35,550 bases of DNA from Ruminiclostridium cellobioparum DSM 1351 = ATCC 15832. Its GTDB lineage: Bacteria > Bacillota > Clostridia > Acetivibrionales > DSM-1351. Of the stretch, positions 6,793 through 16,900 are shown one piece after another. Each line of letters starts with the position of its first letter. The first letter of the stretch is position 1. Made by a program: the position numbers and the translations under genes. The DNA lies in NCBI RefSeq assembly GCF_000621505.1, contig NZ_JHYD01000054.1, positions 1-35,550 on the forward strand, in the 5' to 3' direction. Below the pieces are notes generated by a model. The model was not told the origin of the DNA and made no database searches. It saw only the letters and a program-made list of their open reading frames with translations.

Positions 6793-7800
6793 ATGGTGAA
6801 TTTATCGAATAGGCGGACAGATCTTGTAATTGAAGCTCATGAGATTTTCATGAACAGCAGTCAGGCGAGGGAACAGGCAGCTGAACACAAATCTCCTCCG
6901 GGAGTTGATGTGGAAAATGCCGGTGATGAGGATGTAAAAATAACAAGGGTACGGATTACTTCACCTACCGGTGAACAGTCAATCGGAAAGCCTATGGGAA
7001 ATTACATTACTCTTGAAATACCGCAGCTGAAGGATAACAATCCCGAGGTTAACCAAAAGGCAATAGATGCCATGTCCAGGGAGTTAAAATCCATGCTTGG
7101 TTTGAAGCCCAATTCCACAACACTTGTTGTGGGGCTTGGAAACTGGAATGTAACTCCTGATGCGCTTGGGCCAAAGGTAATATCAAACCTGGCGGTGACC
7201 AGGCATCTGCTGGAATTTGTTCCGGAACATGTGGATGAAGGTGTCAATCCGGTTTGTGCCATCTCTCCGGGTGTCATGGGTATTACAGGCATAGAAACAG
7301 GTGAGATAGTAAAGGGTGTGGTGGAAAAAATAAAACCGGATGCCTTGATAGCAATAGACGCCCTTGCAGCCAGGAGCATGGAGCGTGTCAGTACCACGAT
7401 CCAGATAGCTGATACAGGTATCGCCCCGGGCGGCGGAGTGGGAAACAAGAGGATGGAACTGAGCAGGGCCACACTGGGAATGCCTGTAATAGCCATTGGA
7501 GTCCCGACTGTGGTGGATGCGGCAACTCTTACAAATGACGCCATGGACCTTATTATTGACAGCCTGATGCAGGAGTCGCCTTCAGATTCCAGCTTTTACA
7601 ATACTCTCAAAAATATTGACAGGGAGGAGAAATACCAGCTTATAAAGCAGGCGCTTAATCCCTTTGTAGGACAGCTTATAGTTACTCCCAAGGAAATAGA
7701 CGATATTATCAGCAGAGTTTCAAAAGTTGTGGCTAACGGCATAAACATGTCCTTGCACCAGGGCATAAGCATGGAGGATATGGGAAAATATTTGATGTAA
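6793..7800 (+). CDS. gpr: GPR endopeptidase, spore germination protease
   Basis: The 335-residue product is the A25-family protease that degrades small acid-soluble spore proteins when a spore germinates. It is made as a zymogen and processed at the N-terminus. Visible signatures are the propeptide-adjacent R-T-D-L-V-I-E-A-H-E (about residues 8-17), the core V-V-G-L-G-N-W-N-V-T-P-D-A-L-G-P-K, the A-I-S-P-G-V-M-G-I-T-G-I-E-T motif, the L-I-A-I-D-A-L-A-A-R segment with an expected catalytic Asp, and G-I-A-P-G-G-G-V-G-N-K-R. ATG 6793 has AAAGGA 8 nt upstream. The gene proves a spore-forming host. It is followed by a hairpin at 7811-7833 and is probably a single-gene unit, with forespore expression expected from the family rather than seen. 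Confidence 0.97.
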   Translation: MVNLSNRRTDLVIEAHEIFMNSSQAREQAAEHKSPPGVDVENAGDEDVKITRVRITSPTGEQSIGKPMGNYITLEIPQLKDNNPEVNQKAIDAMSRELKSMLGLKPNSTTLVVGLGNWNVTPDALGPKVISNLAVTRHLLEFVPEHVDEGVNPVCAISPGVMGITGIETGEIVKGVVEKIKPDALIAIDALAARSMERVSTTIQIADTGIAPGGGVGNKRMELSRATLGMPVIAIGVPTVVDAATLTNDAMDLIIDSLMQESPSDSSFYNTLKNIDREEKYQLIKQALNPFVGQLIVTPKEIDDIISRVSKVVANGINMSLHQGISMEDMGKYLM

Positions 7801-7810
7801 AAGGTTCATT

Positions 7811-7840
7811 GGAGGTCTGCTGCGCAGGCCTCTATTTATT
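7811..7840 (+). terminator. Probable terminator after gpr
   Basis: GAGGTCTGC (7812-7820) pairs with GCAGGCCTC (7824-7832), nine pairs with one wobble, around a 3-nt loop. The trailing sequence TATTTATT is only partly T-rich, so it is a moderate intrinsic terminator. Confidence 0.5.
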
Positions 7841-7895
7841 AGAACATCTTTCCTTTTACGCTGTTGCAGGTTATAATTTATTACAGAGTCAAAAG

Positions 7896-7909
7896 AGTGC
7901 CCTGGCACT
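7896..7909 (+). promoter_or_regulatory. Small palindrome upstream of the M50 protease gene
   Basis: AGTGCC-CT-GGCACT is a near-perfect palindrome lying 33 nt before the start of the membrane protease and 18 nt after a TATAAT match (7872-7877). It could be an operator placed just inside the transcript, or a chance hairpin. The -35 for this TATAAT is poor. Confidence 0.25.
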
Positions 7910-7942
7910 GTTTGAATAGCCTGGAATGGAGAGTAAACAAGC

Positions 7943-8653
7943 ATGAAGCAAACCTGGAGAGTTCTTGTTATTTTTGTAGTACTTATGGCATTATGGAATA
8001 CAATTATCGTAAAACCCATAAAGCTTTTTACAGTTTTCCTGCACGAAATAGGACATGCCTTTATGGCTGTAGTTACGGGAAGCAATATTACCGGTCTGAG
8101 CATTTATTTCAATGAAAGCGGGCACGTTACCTCACTGCCGAAGGATTGGCTGTCGGCTTTTCTTATAGCAAACGGAGGATATCTTGGAAGCGTATTATTC
8201 GCAATATTTATTCTGGTGTTAAAGAATACAAGGTTCAAGAAATACATAATCGGTTTTATAGCAATAATTTTTCTTGGAGTTACCTTCAAGTATTCGGGAA
8301 TAATATCGTTTACAATGCTTTATTCGGTTATTTTTGCAGCGTTTGCGATTATTGTGTACATGATCCAGAATGAGAAGCTCCACGATTGGGTTGTTGAAAT
8401 AATTGGCATAGGAAGTGTCACATATGCCATATATGACACCTTTGTAGATACCGTGCTGCTGCAGGTGAACGACATGTTCGGCCTGTTCCGGGTCGGACCC
8501 ATGCCCGTCACAGACGCAGTGCTCATAGCCAGACTTACACATATACCTGCCGTAGTCTGGGGAATATTATGGCTGGCAATATCGATTTTTGCAGTATATG
8601 CCATACTGTTCAGAAAAAAGGGCGGTTCGGGAAGGTCGGCCAAAAAGTATTAA
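7943..8653 (+). CDS. M50-type integral membrane metalloprotease
   Basis: The 236-residue protein is mostly hydrophobic with about six membrane segments. It carries the zinc motif H-E-I-G-H (about residues 34-38, in FLHEIGHAF) just inside the first helix region, as in the M50 site-2 protease-like family (peptidase M50B-like). The expected third zinc ligand (an Asp in a late helix) is not obvious; candidates are the Asp residues near 163-178 (IYDTFVDT...). Members cut within or near membranes, but the substrate here is unknown. ATG 7943 has GGAGAG about 10 nt upstream. The gene lies 36 nt before ligA on the same strand and probably shares its transcript, with no known functional link. Confidence 0.85.
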   Translation: MKQTWRVLVIFVVLMALWNTIIVKPIKLFTVFLHEIGHAFMAVVTGSNITGLSIYFNESGHVTSLPKDWLSAFLIANGGYLGSVLFAIFILVLKNTRFKKYIIGFIAIIFLGVTFKYSGIISFTMLYSVIFAAFAIIVYMIQNEKLHDWVVEIIGIGSVTYAIYDTFVDTVLLQVNDMFGLFRVGPMPVTDAVLIARLTHIPAVVWGILWLAISIFAVYAILFRKKGGSGRSAKKY

Positions 8654-8689
8654 GGACAGATTTATATATACATTATAAGGAGAACCGAA

Positions 8690-10663
8690 ATGGATAACAA
8701 ACTTCAGATAATGAAGGACAGAATTGAAATATTGAATCAGGCTGCAAAGGCGTATTACATGGAAGACCGGGAGATTATGCCCAATATCGAATATGACAGG
8801 CTCTATGACGAACTTGTAGAGATGGAAAAGGAAATGGGAATTGTTTTGTCAAACAGTCCCACAATAAATGTCGGTTATGAAGTACTGTCAAATCTTCCGA
8901 AGGAGAGGCACGAAAAAATCATGCTTTCGCTGGATAAGACAAAAGAGGTTTCTGACTTGAAGGAATGGCTTGGGGATCAGACCGGTGTGCTGTCCTGGAA
9001 GCTGGACGGACTGACCATAGTATTGACCTACGAGGGCGGAAATCTGGTCAAGGCCGTTACCAGAGGAAGCGGAGAAATCGGTGAAGTCATCACCAACAAC
9101 GCAAAAGTGTTCAAAAACCTTCCTGTAAATATTGCCTACAAGGATACTCTGATTTTGAGAGGGGAGGCAATAATCCGCTATTCGGATTTTGAGAAGATCA
9201 ACAGCGAAATAGAAGATGTGGATGCAAAATATAAAAATCCGCGAAATTTGTGCAGCGGCTCGGTACGTCAGTTGAATAACAAAATTACCGCGGAAAGAAA
9301 TGTACATTTCTTTGCCTTTTCACTGGTTAAAGCCGATTATGCCGAATATAACAATTCAAGGCTGACTCAGATGAAATGGCTCAAGGATCAGGGCTTTGAG
9401 GTTGTGGAATTTAAAGAGGTCAATTCGGAAAATATTGAGGACTCGGTGCAGTGGTTTTTTGACCGCATTGAAGGAAATGATTTCCCGTCCGATGGGCTGG
9501 TGCTGATCTTTGACAACATTGCATACGGAGAATCTCTGGGCTCGACCTCAAAGTTCCCGCGTGATGCAATTGCCTTCAAATGGCGTGATGAAATAAAGGA
9601 AACCAGACTTCTGGAAATAGAATGGAGTGCCTCAAGAACAGGGCTTATCAATCCCATTGCAATATTTGAACCCGTGGAACTTGAGGGAACCACAGTCAGC
9701 AGAGCCAGTATCCATAATATAAGTATTATGGAAGGCCTGGAACTTGGAATTGGTGACACCATAGGAGTTTATAAGGCAAATATGATAATTCCGCAGATAT
9801 CTGAAAATCTGACAAGAAGCGGGATGACAGATATCCCGGAGCATTGTCCCGTCTGTCAGGGAGAAACCGAGCTGCGGCAGGAAAACGGCGTCAAGTTCCT
9901 CTACTGCATAAATGACGAATGTCTTGCAAAGCAGATCAAGTCCTTTACCCACTTTGTGAGCAGGGACGCCATGAATATTGAAGGCCTGTCTGAGGCCACC
10001 ATTGAAAAGCTTATTGCAAAAGGGCTGATCAAAGAGCTTGCAGACATATTCCATATTGATAGGTTCAAAGAGGAAATTATTGAAATGGAAGGCTTTGGTG
10101 AAAAGTCCTTCAACAAGCTGGTTGCCTCGGTCAACAGAGCCAGAAATACAACTGTCGTAAGACTTCTTTACAGTCTTGGAATACCTAATGTGGGCTTGTC
10201 CACTGCAAAATTAATATGCAGGAACTTTAAATATGACTGGGATGCCATACAGAAGGCAGAATTTTCGGAATTGGTAGAAATAAACGGGATAGGCGACGTT
10301 ATGGCTGATGCCTTTGTAAGGTTTTTTGCCGACGAAAAGAAGAGGATAATTGTCGAGGATCTGCTTAAGGAGCTGGAGTTTGAAGCCATCGAGGCTGCTG
10401 AAACCGAACAGGTATTTGAGGATGTTGTATTTGTCATAACCGGCTCGGTGGAGCAGTTTAAAAACCGTGACGAGCTCAAGGAGCTTATAGAAGCAAAGGG
10501 TGGAAAGGTCACAGGTTCAGTGACTTCAAAGACCAATTACCTGATAAATAACGACAACCTGTCAGGTTCGTCAAAAAATAAAAAGGCAAAGGAACTGGGT
10601 ATCAGCATAATAACAGAAAACCAGTTCGCAGATTGGCTGAATAACGGAATAAGGCCGGAGTAG
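8690..10663 (+). CDS. ligA: NAD-dependent DNA ligase LigA (divergent)
   Basis: The 657-residue protein has the complete LigA order: an NAD-binding Ia domain (1-75), the adenylation domain with K104-L-D-G as the AMP-attaching lysine, an OB domain, a four-Cys zinc finger (C386, C389, C406, C411), helix-hairpin-helix repeats (about 425-550, e.g. INGIGDVMADAF) and a C-terminal BRCT domain (about 575-650). It seals nicks using NAD+. It departs from the usual sequence: TRGSG at 124-128 in place of the common TRGDG, and shortened text around the conserved 'H-x-x-P-M-L-S-L' (here HEKIMLSL). It may therefore be a second, divergent ligase. ATG 8690 has AAGGAG (8677-8682) 7 nt upstream. It is followed by a terminator at 10736. 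Confidence 0.95.
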   Translation: MDNKLQIMKDRIEILNQAAKAYYMEDREIMPNIEYDRLYDELVEMEKEMGIVLSNSPTINVGYEVLSNLPKERHEKIMLSLDKTKEVSDLKEWLGDQTGVLSWKLDGLTIVLTYEGGNLVKAVTRGSGEIGEVITNNAKVFKNLPVNIAYKDTLILRGEAIIRYSDFEKINSEIEDVDAKYKNPRNLCSGSVRQLNNKITAERNVHFFAFSLVKADYAEYNNSRLTQMKWLKDQGFEVVEFKEVNSENIEDSVQWFFDRIEGNDFPSDGLVLIFDNIAYGESLGSTSKFPRDAIAFKWRDEIKETRLLEIEWSASRTGLINPIAIFEPVELEGTTVSRASIHNISIMEGLELGIGDTIGVYKANMIIPQISENLTRSGMTDIPEHCPVCQGETELRQENGVKFLYCINDECLAKQIKSFTHFVSRDAMNIEGLSEATIEKLIAKGLIKELADIFHIDRFKEEIIEMEGFGEKSFNKLVASVNRARNTTVVRLLYSLGIPNVGLSTAKLICRNFKYDWDAIQKAEFSELVEINGIGDVMADAFVRFFADEKKRIIVEDLLKELEFEAIEAAETEQVFEDVVFVITGSVEQFKNRDELKELIEAKGGKVTGSVTSKTNYLINNDNLSGSSKNKKAKELGISIITENQFADWLNNGIRPE

Positions 10664-10735
10664 CTATCTCAAAAGACTCCGTTAACATCCGTATTCCAAA
10701 CCAACCTTTGAATTTATTTATAGAAGCTATATAAG

Positions 10736-10770
10736 ACCCACGATTTGATAATCGGAGGGTTTTATTTTTT
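10736..10770 (+). terminator. Intrinsic terminator after ligA
   Basis: ACCC-A-CGATT (10736-10745) pairs with AATCG-GA-GGGT (10750-10760) with a small internal bulge and a TGAT loop, followed by TTTATTTTTT. It ends the ligA unit and isolates the surface-protein gene run that follows. Confidence 0.75.
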
Positions 10771-10817
10771 ACCGAAATAATAAAAAATTTTTACTTATAA
10801 TTTTTTACAAAAGTTCA

Positions 10818-10847
10818 TTTACATAAATTGACTTGTTTACTTATAAT
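10818..10847 (+). promoter_or_regulatory. Candidate promoter of the surface-protein gene run
   Basis: A -35 TTTACA (10818-10823), an 18-nt spacer and a perfect -10 TATAAT (10842-10847) lie in a very AT-rich 210-bp gap. The predicted leader is about 125 nt. No terminator-like hairpin or riboswitch was recognised in the leader. This could drive all genes from 10982 onward. Confidence 0.45.
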
Positions 10848-10981
10848 ATGATAAAATGGCCAATATTAAAACAAATGTTTTATGCTGCATTGATTCGTAA
10901 AAAATGTGATAAAAAGTAAATATAGCTTATTATATAACATTTTGTATTTCACAAAGGCATTAAATATCCGGAGGTCAGCTT

Positions 10982-13921
10982 ATGAAGCAGAGTGTAAAGA
11001 AACTGTTGTCTGTAATTATGATTGCTTTTATTATGATTTCATCTACTATTTCTCCCGTCGTTGCATCCAATTATTCTGATACCAAAACACACTGGGCCAA
11101 GGATAGAATTGACAGATGGACAGGTCTTGGAATTTTTAACGGCTATAATAATAAATTTCGCCCCAATGATTATATAACAAGGGGCGAACTTGCTGTTGTC
11201 ATAAATAATATAATGAAATACCAGGATAAAGCTGAGAATACCTTTAAAGATCTTGATCAGAAATTTTATACCGATGCTTTGCTAAAGGCAAATTATGCTG
11301 GAATTATAAACGGAAGCAATAAAAAAATCCGTCCGAAGGATAATGCTACCCGTGAAGAAGCTGCTGCCATACTGGTAAATGCATTTTCAATAAAAGCAAA
11401 CACAGAAAATGACTATTTGAAATTCAGCGATTCCTCTCAAATTTCAAGCTGGGCGGTATCCAGTGTTAATGTAATGGCTGGTAATGGTTATGTAAATGGG
11501 GATCAGAAAAAAAGGTTTAATCCCAAATCAAACATTACCCGTGCCGAGATTGTTACCATACTTGATAATTGCATTAAAGCAATCTATTCCAAAGAAGGTA
11601 CATACAGTGACAATACAGTTAATGGAAATATCATTATCAATAATCCCGGCATTGCCCTAAAGGATATGAATGTTAATGGAAATGTTATTATTTCCCAGGG
11701 GGCTGCCGACGGAAATGTACGTCTTGAAAATGTGAAAATAAACGGAGATATTATTGTGAAAGGCGGAGCCAACGTATATATTGGCAATTCTTCAGTATCG
11801 GGTACAATAACAATAAATAAGACTGACGGAAAAATAAGTCTTACAGCATCAGGAAATACTGCTATTGAAAAGATCTTACTTGATAGCGGAGCAACAATAG
11901 ATTCAAGAGATTTAAAATCCGGAGAAATAAAGTGTGTTGAAATATCTTCAAATATACCAAAAGGGCATATTATAAAATTGTATGGAATATTCAAGCTTGT
12001 CATAAACAATGCTAAAGATATGGATATTGAAGCAACTGGCACAATAGAAAAGCTGCAGCTTAATCAAAAATGCATATTAAAAGGCGGAGCATACATAAAA
12101 AGCATATCGGTTGCTGAGGGTGCAGATTCAATTATCAATGGAAAAAAAGTTCCTGAAAGCAATGCTGGTTCTTCAACGGCTTCCTCATCCTCAAATCAGT
12201 CTTCGGCTAAAACGAGTTATATTGTTACATTTCAAGCTAATGGCGGTACAGCTGTCCCAGCTATGTCGGTATTGAGCGGAGAAAAAATAACCTTACCGTC
12301 AGCTCCTTCATACAGTGGATATATTTTTATGGGATGGTTTACTGACAAAGATCTGACAATGGAATTCAATCAGAATACGCCGATTACTTCAAACATTACT
12401 TTATATGCAAAATGGAGTGGGTGGAACAAGCCGGTAACGTTGGATGAACGTTTTGAAGAAGGATATCCGAAGTTTTCGGTGACTGGCGATAAAAAAATAA
12501 AACTGATAGTAAAACTTAAGGATGCAAGCAATGAAAATCCTGTAGACGTATTTATGCTTGTAAATCAGATGAATCCGCTTTTTGATGCTACATCAGAAGA
12601 AGTCATGCATGGTCATTGCGGCGCAGAAGATGGCCCGGTGGAGGTCGATGAGGCACCTTTCCTCCAAGTATGCGATACAAATGAGCATGAGGTGGCAACT
12701 CAGGTTACGGTTAAAGGTATTAATAACATTAAGATGTATTTTGTACTTAAGGGAAGCTCTGGTGTAATTTCTCAAGAACCCGTTATGATAGAATTTCTGT
12801 CTGCCGATGCTGTTCAGCAGGATAATACCGCTCCGGTCATATACAACAACGGTATATACATAAACAGGAGCTGCAATAAAATAACCCTCTATTTTGATGA
12901 AGCTTTAAATACCGACTTAATACCTGAGCCCGGTGCTTTTACAATAACTAACACTACAACAAGTCCGGGTGCTATAACAATAAATACTGATGCAACAAGT
13001 CCCGGAGCAATAAGCATAACCGGAATCAACCTAAGGAATATTGCCCCCGACAAGGGAACTGTGGAGCTCTCAGTTGACGGAATAAATGATTTTAATAACG
13101 ATTTGACAATAAGCTATAACAAACTGTATCAGGGAGACTCACTACAGGATAATGCTGCTGCACCGAACAAGGTGGAAAGCTTTTTAAACATACCTGTAAA
13201 AACTGTAAACTATGGTATTTCATCAAATGACACAGCTGTGTCCAGCCAGGGGAAATATATCTATATAAAATTAAACTTTGCCTTACTGGATTACAATTCC
13301 TTTAACGTTGCCATAGAAAAGGGGCCAGATCGACAGCATTTGATACCTGTGGATACAGTCCCAGATGTCCTCAGAATCTGGAGCAATTCAGGAGATTACC
13401 ACAAGCTGTATATTTGTTTGGATAATGCTCCTTCGCTTTCAGAAGGCGATAAGTACTTTATTATGCTGACACCGGCGCCTAAAGACGGAACAAGGGCTAC
13501 AAACTTCAGCGGAGATGAGATTAATTTTAAGATAGCCTTGGAAATAACTCCAGGTACTACCCGGGAAGCCGGTATAACGCCCGATTCCATAAATTACAGC
13601 AGCAGTACCAATTCAATTAAAGTAAACCTCCCTCAGGTTAACAATTTGTATAGTGACGGTGGCATGTTCGGATGTTTGTTTACCCTGAAGGTTGATGGGG
13701 TCAGTTACACTTTGAGAGGGAAGGTCTTTAATAATAATGGTCAAATAGTGATAAACCAAAAAAATGTACCGGTTGAATTATCAAAGATTGACTGGTCGAC
13801 GGCGTCACTTACCTATTCAGCATCAATTCATGACAATCTGGATAGTGACTCTCAACTGACATATAAGTCGGGTATGCCATTTGGTGGTTTTGAAGATATG
13901 CCGATTACGATTGATCCTTAA
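10982..13921 (+). CDS. SLH-domain surface protein with beta-repeat and SwmB-like regions
   Basis: The 979-residue exported protein begins with a signal peptide (1 to about 29, ending near PVVAS). Three S-layer homology domains follow (about 31-78, 87-135, 147-195; each with the W/F-A-x-x-x-I/V and I/A-T-R-x-E motifs), which bind pyruvylated wall polysaccharide. Residues 205-300 form short V-N-G-x-I-I-I-type strands resembling a beta-helix or carpet. A Ser-rich linker (about 390-410) leads to an InlB/Flg_new-type repeat (about 412-480: VTFQANGG...GYIFMGWF...LYAKW). A SwmB-like Ig segment (about 615-700) and two further beta-rich stretches end the protein. ATG 10982 has GGAGG (10970-10974) 7 nt upstream. 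A 12-residue direct repeat with SPGAI lies near 659-682. It is the likely wall anchor of the cluster. Confidence 0.9.
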   Translation: MKQSVKKLLSVIMIAFIMISSTISPVVASNYSDTKTHWAKDRIDRWTGLGIFNGYNNKFRPNDYITRGELAVVINNIMKYQDKAENTFKDLDQKFYTDALLKANYAGIINGSNKKIRPKDNATREEAAAILVNAFSIKANTENDYLKFSDSSQISSWAVSSVNVMAGNGYVNGDQKKRFNPKSNITRAEIVTILDNCIKAIYSKEGTYSDNTVNGNIIINNPGIALKDMNVNGNVIISQGAADGNVRLENVKINGDIIVKGGANVYIGNSSVSGTITINKTDGKISLTASGNTAIEKILLDSGATIDSRDLKSGEIKCVEISSNIPKGHIIKLYGIFKLVINNAKDMDIEATGTIEKLQLNQKCILKGGAYIKSISVAEGADSIINGKKVPESNAGSSTASSSSNQSSAKTSYIVTFQANGGTAVPAMSVLSGEKITLPSAPSYSGYIFMGWFTDKDLTMEFNQNTPITSNITLYAKWSGWNKPVTLDERFEEGYPKFSVTGDKKIKLIVKLKDASNENPVDVFMLVNQMNPLFDATSEEVMHGHCGAEDGPVEVDEAPFLQVCDTNEHEVATQVTVKGINNIKMYFVLKGSSGVISQEPVMIEFLSADAVQQDNTAPVIYNNGIYINRSCNKITLYFDEALNTDLIPEPGAFTITNTTTSPGAITINTDATSPGAISITGINLRNIAPDKGTVELSVDGINDFNNDLTISYNKLYQGDSLQDNAAAPNKVESFLNIPVKTVNYGISSNDTAVSSQGKYIYIKLNFALLDYNSFNVAIEKGPDRQHLIPVDTVPDVLRIWSNSGDYHKLYICLDNAPSLSEGDKYFIMLTPAPKDGTRATNFSGDEINFKIALEITPGTTREAGITPDSINYSSSTNSIKVNLPQVNNLYSDGGMFGCLFTLKVDGVSYTLRGKVFNNNGQIVINQKNVPVELSKIDWSTASLTYSASIHDNLDSDSQLTYKSGMPFGGFEDMPITIDP

Positions 13922-13972
13922 TTTTAGAGTGACTGCAGACAATAATCTTGTTATTTGATGGAGGAAAAGAGC

Positions 13973-16900
13973 GTGAAGAAGCTGTTACATAAAAAAAAGC
14001 TGGCGGTAATATTGAGTGTAATTATGTTATTTCAAACGGTTGCTGCAGGAAGTATTGTTATGGCCGAGGAATCCGGCAGTTCAAATTCTTATCCTGTTAA
14101 TGCCAGGGATAAAAACAATAACGGCTACCAGAAAATAAAAACTGTCAGAGAAAAGCAGGGAAGTAAGATCTTGGAATCAATAAAGCTTGAGACATACAGC
14201 CCTAATAAATCCTCCAATATAAATACTTTATTTCCGAGATACAAGCTGTATAATAACGGAAATACTCCAGTTAAACTATCGAGTGTAAAAATCAGATATT
14301 ACTATACAGTAAATGGGGAAAGTGAACAAAACTTTTTTTGTGATCTGTCAAATATAGGCAATGGCTATGTGACAGGGAGATTTGTAAAAATTCCCGGTAA
14401 AACGGATGGGGTGGATTACTGCCTTGAAATAACCTTTAAGGAAGGTGCGGGATTATTAAATCAAAACGATGTTGTTGAATTGCAATGCAGAATAGAAAAA
14501 AAGGATAAATCTGAATTTATTCAGACTGACGACTATTCATTCAGGAAATCCGGTGACACCTATGCTGATTATAACAGAGTAACAGGATACATTAATGATA
14601 AGTTGGTTTATGGTGTAGAGCCCATAGCCGCACCTCTGAATCTCAAAATTACAGAGTCGGACAGGCAAATAACACTTGACTGGGATGAAGCAATCGGTTG
14701 TACAGGTTATGAAGTTGAAGCAGACGGGGTCCTGGTTAGAAATATTACATCAAATACCTATACAAATTTAAACCTGATACCCGGAACCAGGCATACATAT
14801 AGAGTTAGACTCAGAAATGCCATAATAGCAGGCCCCTGGAGTAATTATGTCACAGGAATAGTGCCAATAAGCGATAAATTTAATCTGCTTCAAACTGCAT
14901 CTGAAAGTGCCATCTCTATTTCGTGGGATAAAATCGAAGGTGCCAGGCAGTATTTTATAGAGGTCGACGGGGATAGAATTGACAATGGACAACAGACATC
15001 ATATAAGATGGACGGTCTTGAGCCGGGTACCATGAAATCTGTCAGAATTCAGGCAAAAGGTGATGCTCTGCTCGGAGAATGGTCGGAGTTATATGAAATC
15101 TGGACATTGCCTGAAGCACCTGAGGCTATATCAATAACATCTACAAAATCAACTATAACTTTGAATTGGAATCCAGTGAAGGGGGCATCAGGTTATGATG
15201 TTGAGGTTTACGGTTCACCTGAAGATAACTTGAATAATACTACATACACGCAGTATGACTTACAGTCAAACTCACAGAGGACATATCGCGTAAGAGCCAA
15301 AAATTCAAGCGGAGCAGGACAATGGAGTGAGCTGGTTGTCAAATCGACTTTGCCTGATTCGGCTCTGAATATGCAAATTCAGGGATGGGATGACAAATTA
15401 AAGGTTACATGGGATGCGCAGGCAGGTGCTAACTCATATGAATTGGAGATAGACGGCTTCCAGGTAATTGAACTGGACAAAAATGAATATCTCCATTCAA
15501 ACCTGAAGCCAAATACTACACATACTTATAGAGCCCGCCCAAAGAATGATATTGGAACGGGTGAATGGAGCGAGTTAATCACAGGAGTCACATTGCCTTC
15601 TATACCGGCTGATTTCGCAGTATCAGCAGTTTCAGGAAGTACTATATCATTGAGGTGGGACGGTGTTGAGGGCGCGTCAGGTTATGACATTGAAGTGGAT
15701 GGGATTGTGATTTATAACGATAATAAAACGGAATTTCTGCATGATAACCTTGGCAGAAATGAAGAACATACCTATAGGGTCAGAGCCAGAAATGGCAATG
15801 TCACAGGTGAGTGGACAGAGGAATTAAAGAAATCAACATTACTTGCGGCACCTGCAAACTTAAAGGTTACAGTGGGTGGAAATGAAGTGAAAATAGAATG
15901 GGATATGGTAGTTGGTGCTGATGGATATGGCCTCGAAATAGACGGCACCGAAATTAAACTGGATGCAAATACGGAGTATACACAGACTGCACTTGATTCC
16001 GGCATTAAGCATACCTACAGGGTACGGGCATATAAGGGCAGTGAAGCCGGAGAGTGGAGCGATATCAGCGTTAAAACAACAAAGCTCGGAAAACCCGCGA
16101 ATTTGGAAGCGACAACTTCCAGCAGCATATCAATAGATATCAGGTGGGAGGAAGTTGATGGCGCGACCGGCTATGATGTGATGGCAGACGGAAAAATCAT
16201 TGACAATGTAGTCACAAATACATACAGTCATACGGACCTTGCTCCCAATACCATGCACACTTATATGGTCAGGGCAAAGGATAATCAAAATATTGGTGAT
16301 TGGACTGATAAGATATCTGCGTTTACCAATGTGGCAGCTCCGGCAGGAATAACGGCCGTATCAAAGAGCAATTCAATAATAATAACCTGGGATGAGGTTG
16401 ACGGAGCTCAAAGCTATGAAATAATGGCAGACGGCAATGTTGTAAGTACTGATGCAAAGACATTGTATGAGCATACCGAACTTTTGCCAAATACTCAGCA
16501 TAGCTACCTTGTCAGGGCAAAAAATACAAATGGTGTGAGTGATTGGAGTACGGAACTGACTCAGACAACAGGCCCGGATGTACCTGTCAGCTTCAAGGCA
16601 GACATGACAATTAACGAAGCAATATTGACATGGCAAACAACATCTCCCGGGGCTGATAGTCTAGAAACAACAACTCAGGGAGCCATAAGCTTTGAGATTG
16701 AAGCTGACGGAGAAATTATTAGTAACATAACTGAATTAACATATAAAATTACAGGGCTTGAGCCTAACTCAGTACATGAATATAGAGTAAGATCTGTAAA
16801 TAAAGACGGAGTTTGCAGCGAATGGTCTGAGCTTATCAGAGTCAACACCAAGGAAGAACTGATAATAAAAGTTGATAAGGACACCGGATTTAATTTCGTT

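Noticed and set aside
7002-7544. Minus-strand open frame of 180 codons inside gpr
   Set aside because: It lies opposite a clear, full-length gpr gene, and its composition (Ser, Pro, Thr, Ile) is that of an antisense shadow.
10771-10981. Riboswitch (for example c-di-GMP type) before the SLH gene
   Set aside because: The leader is AT-rich and I could not find the conserved core or the paired helices of any class I know.
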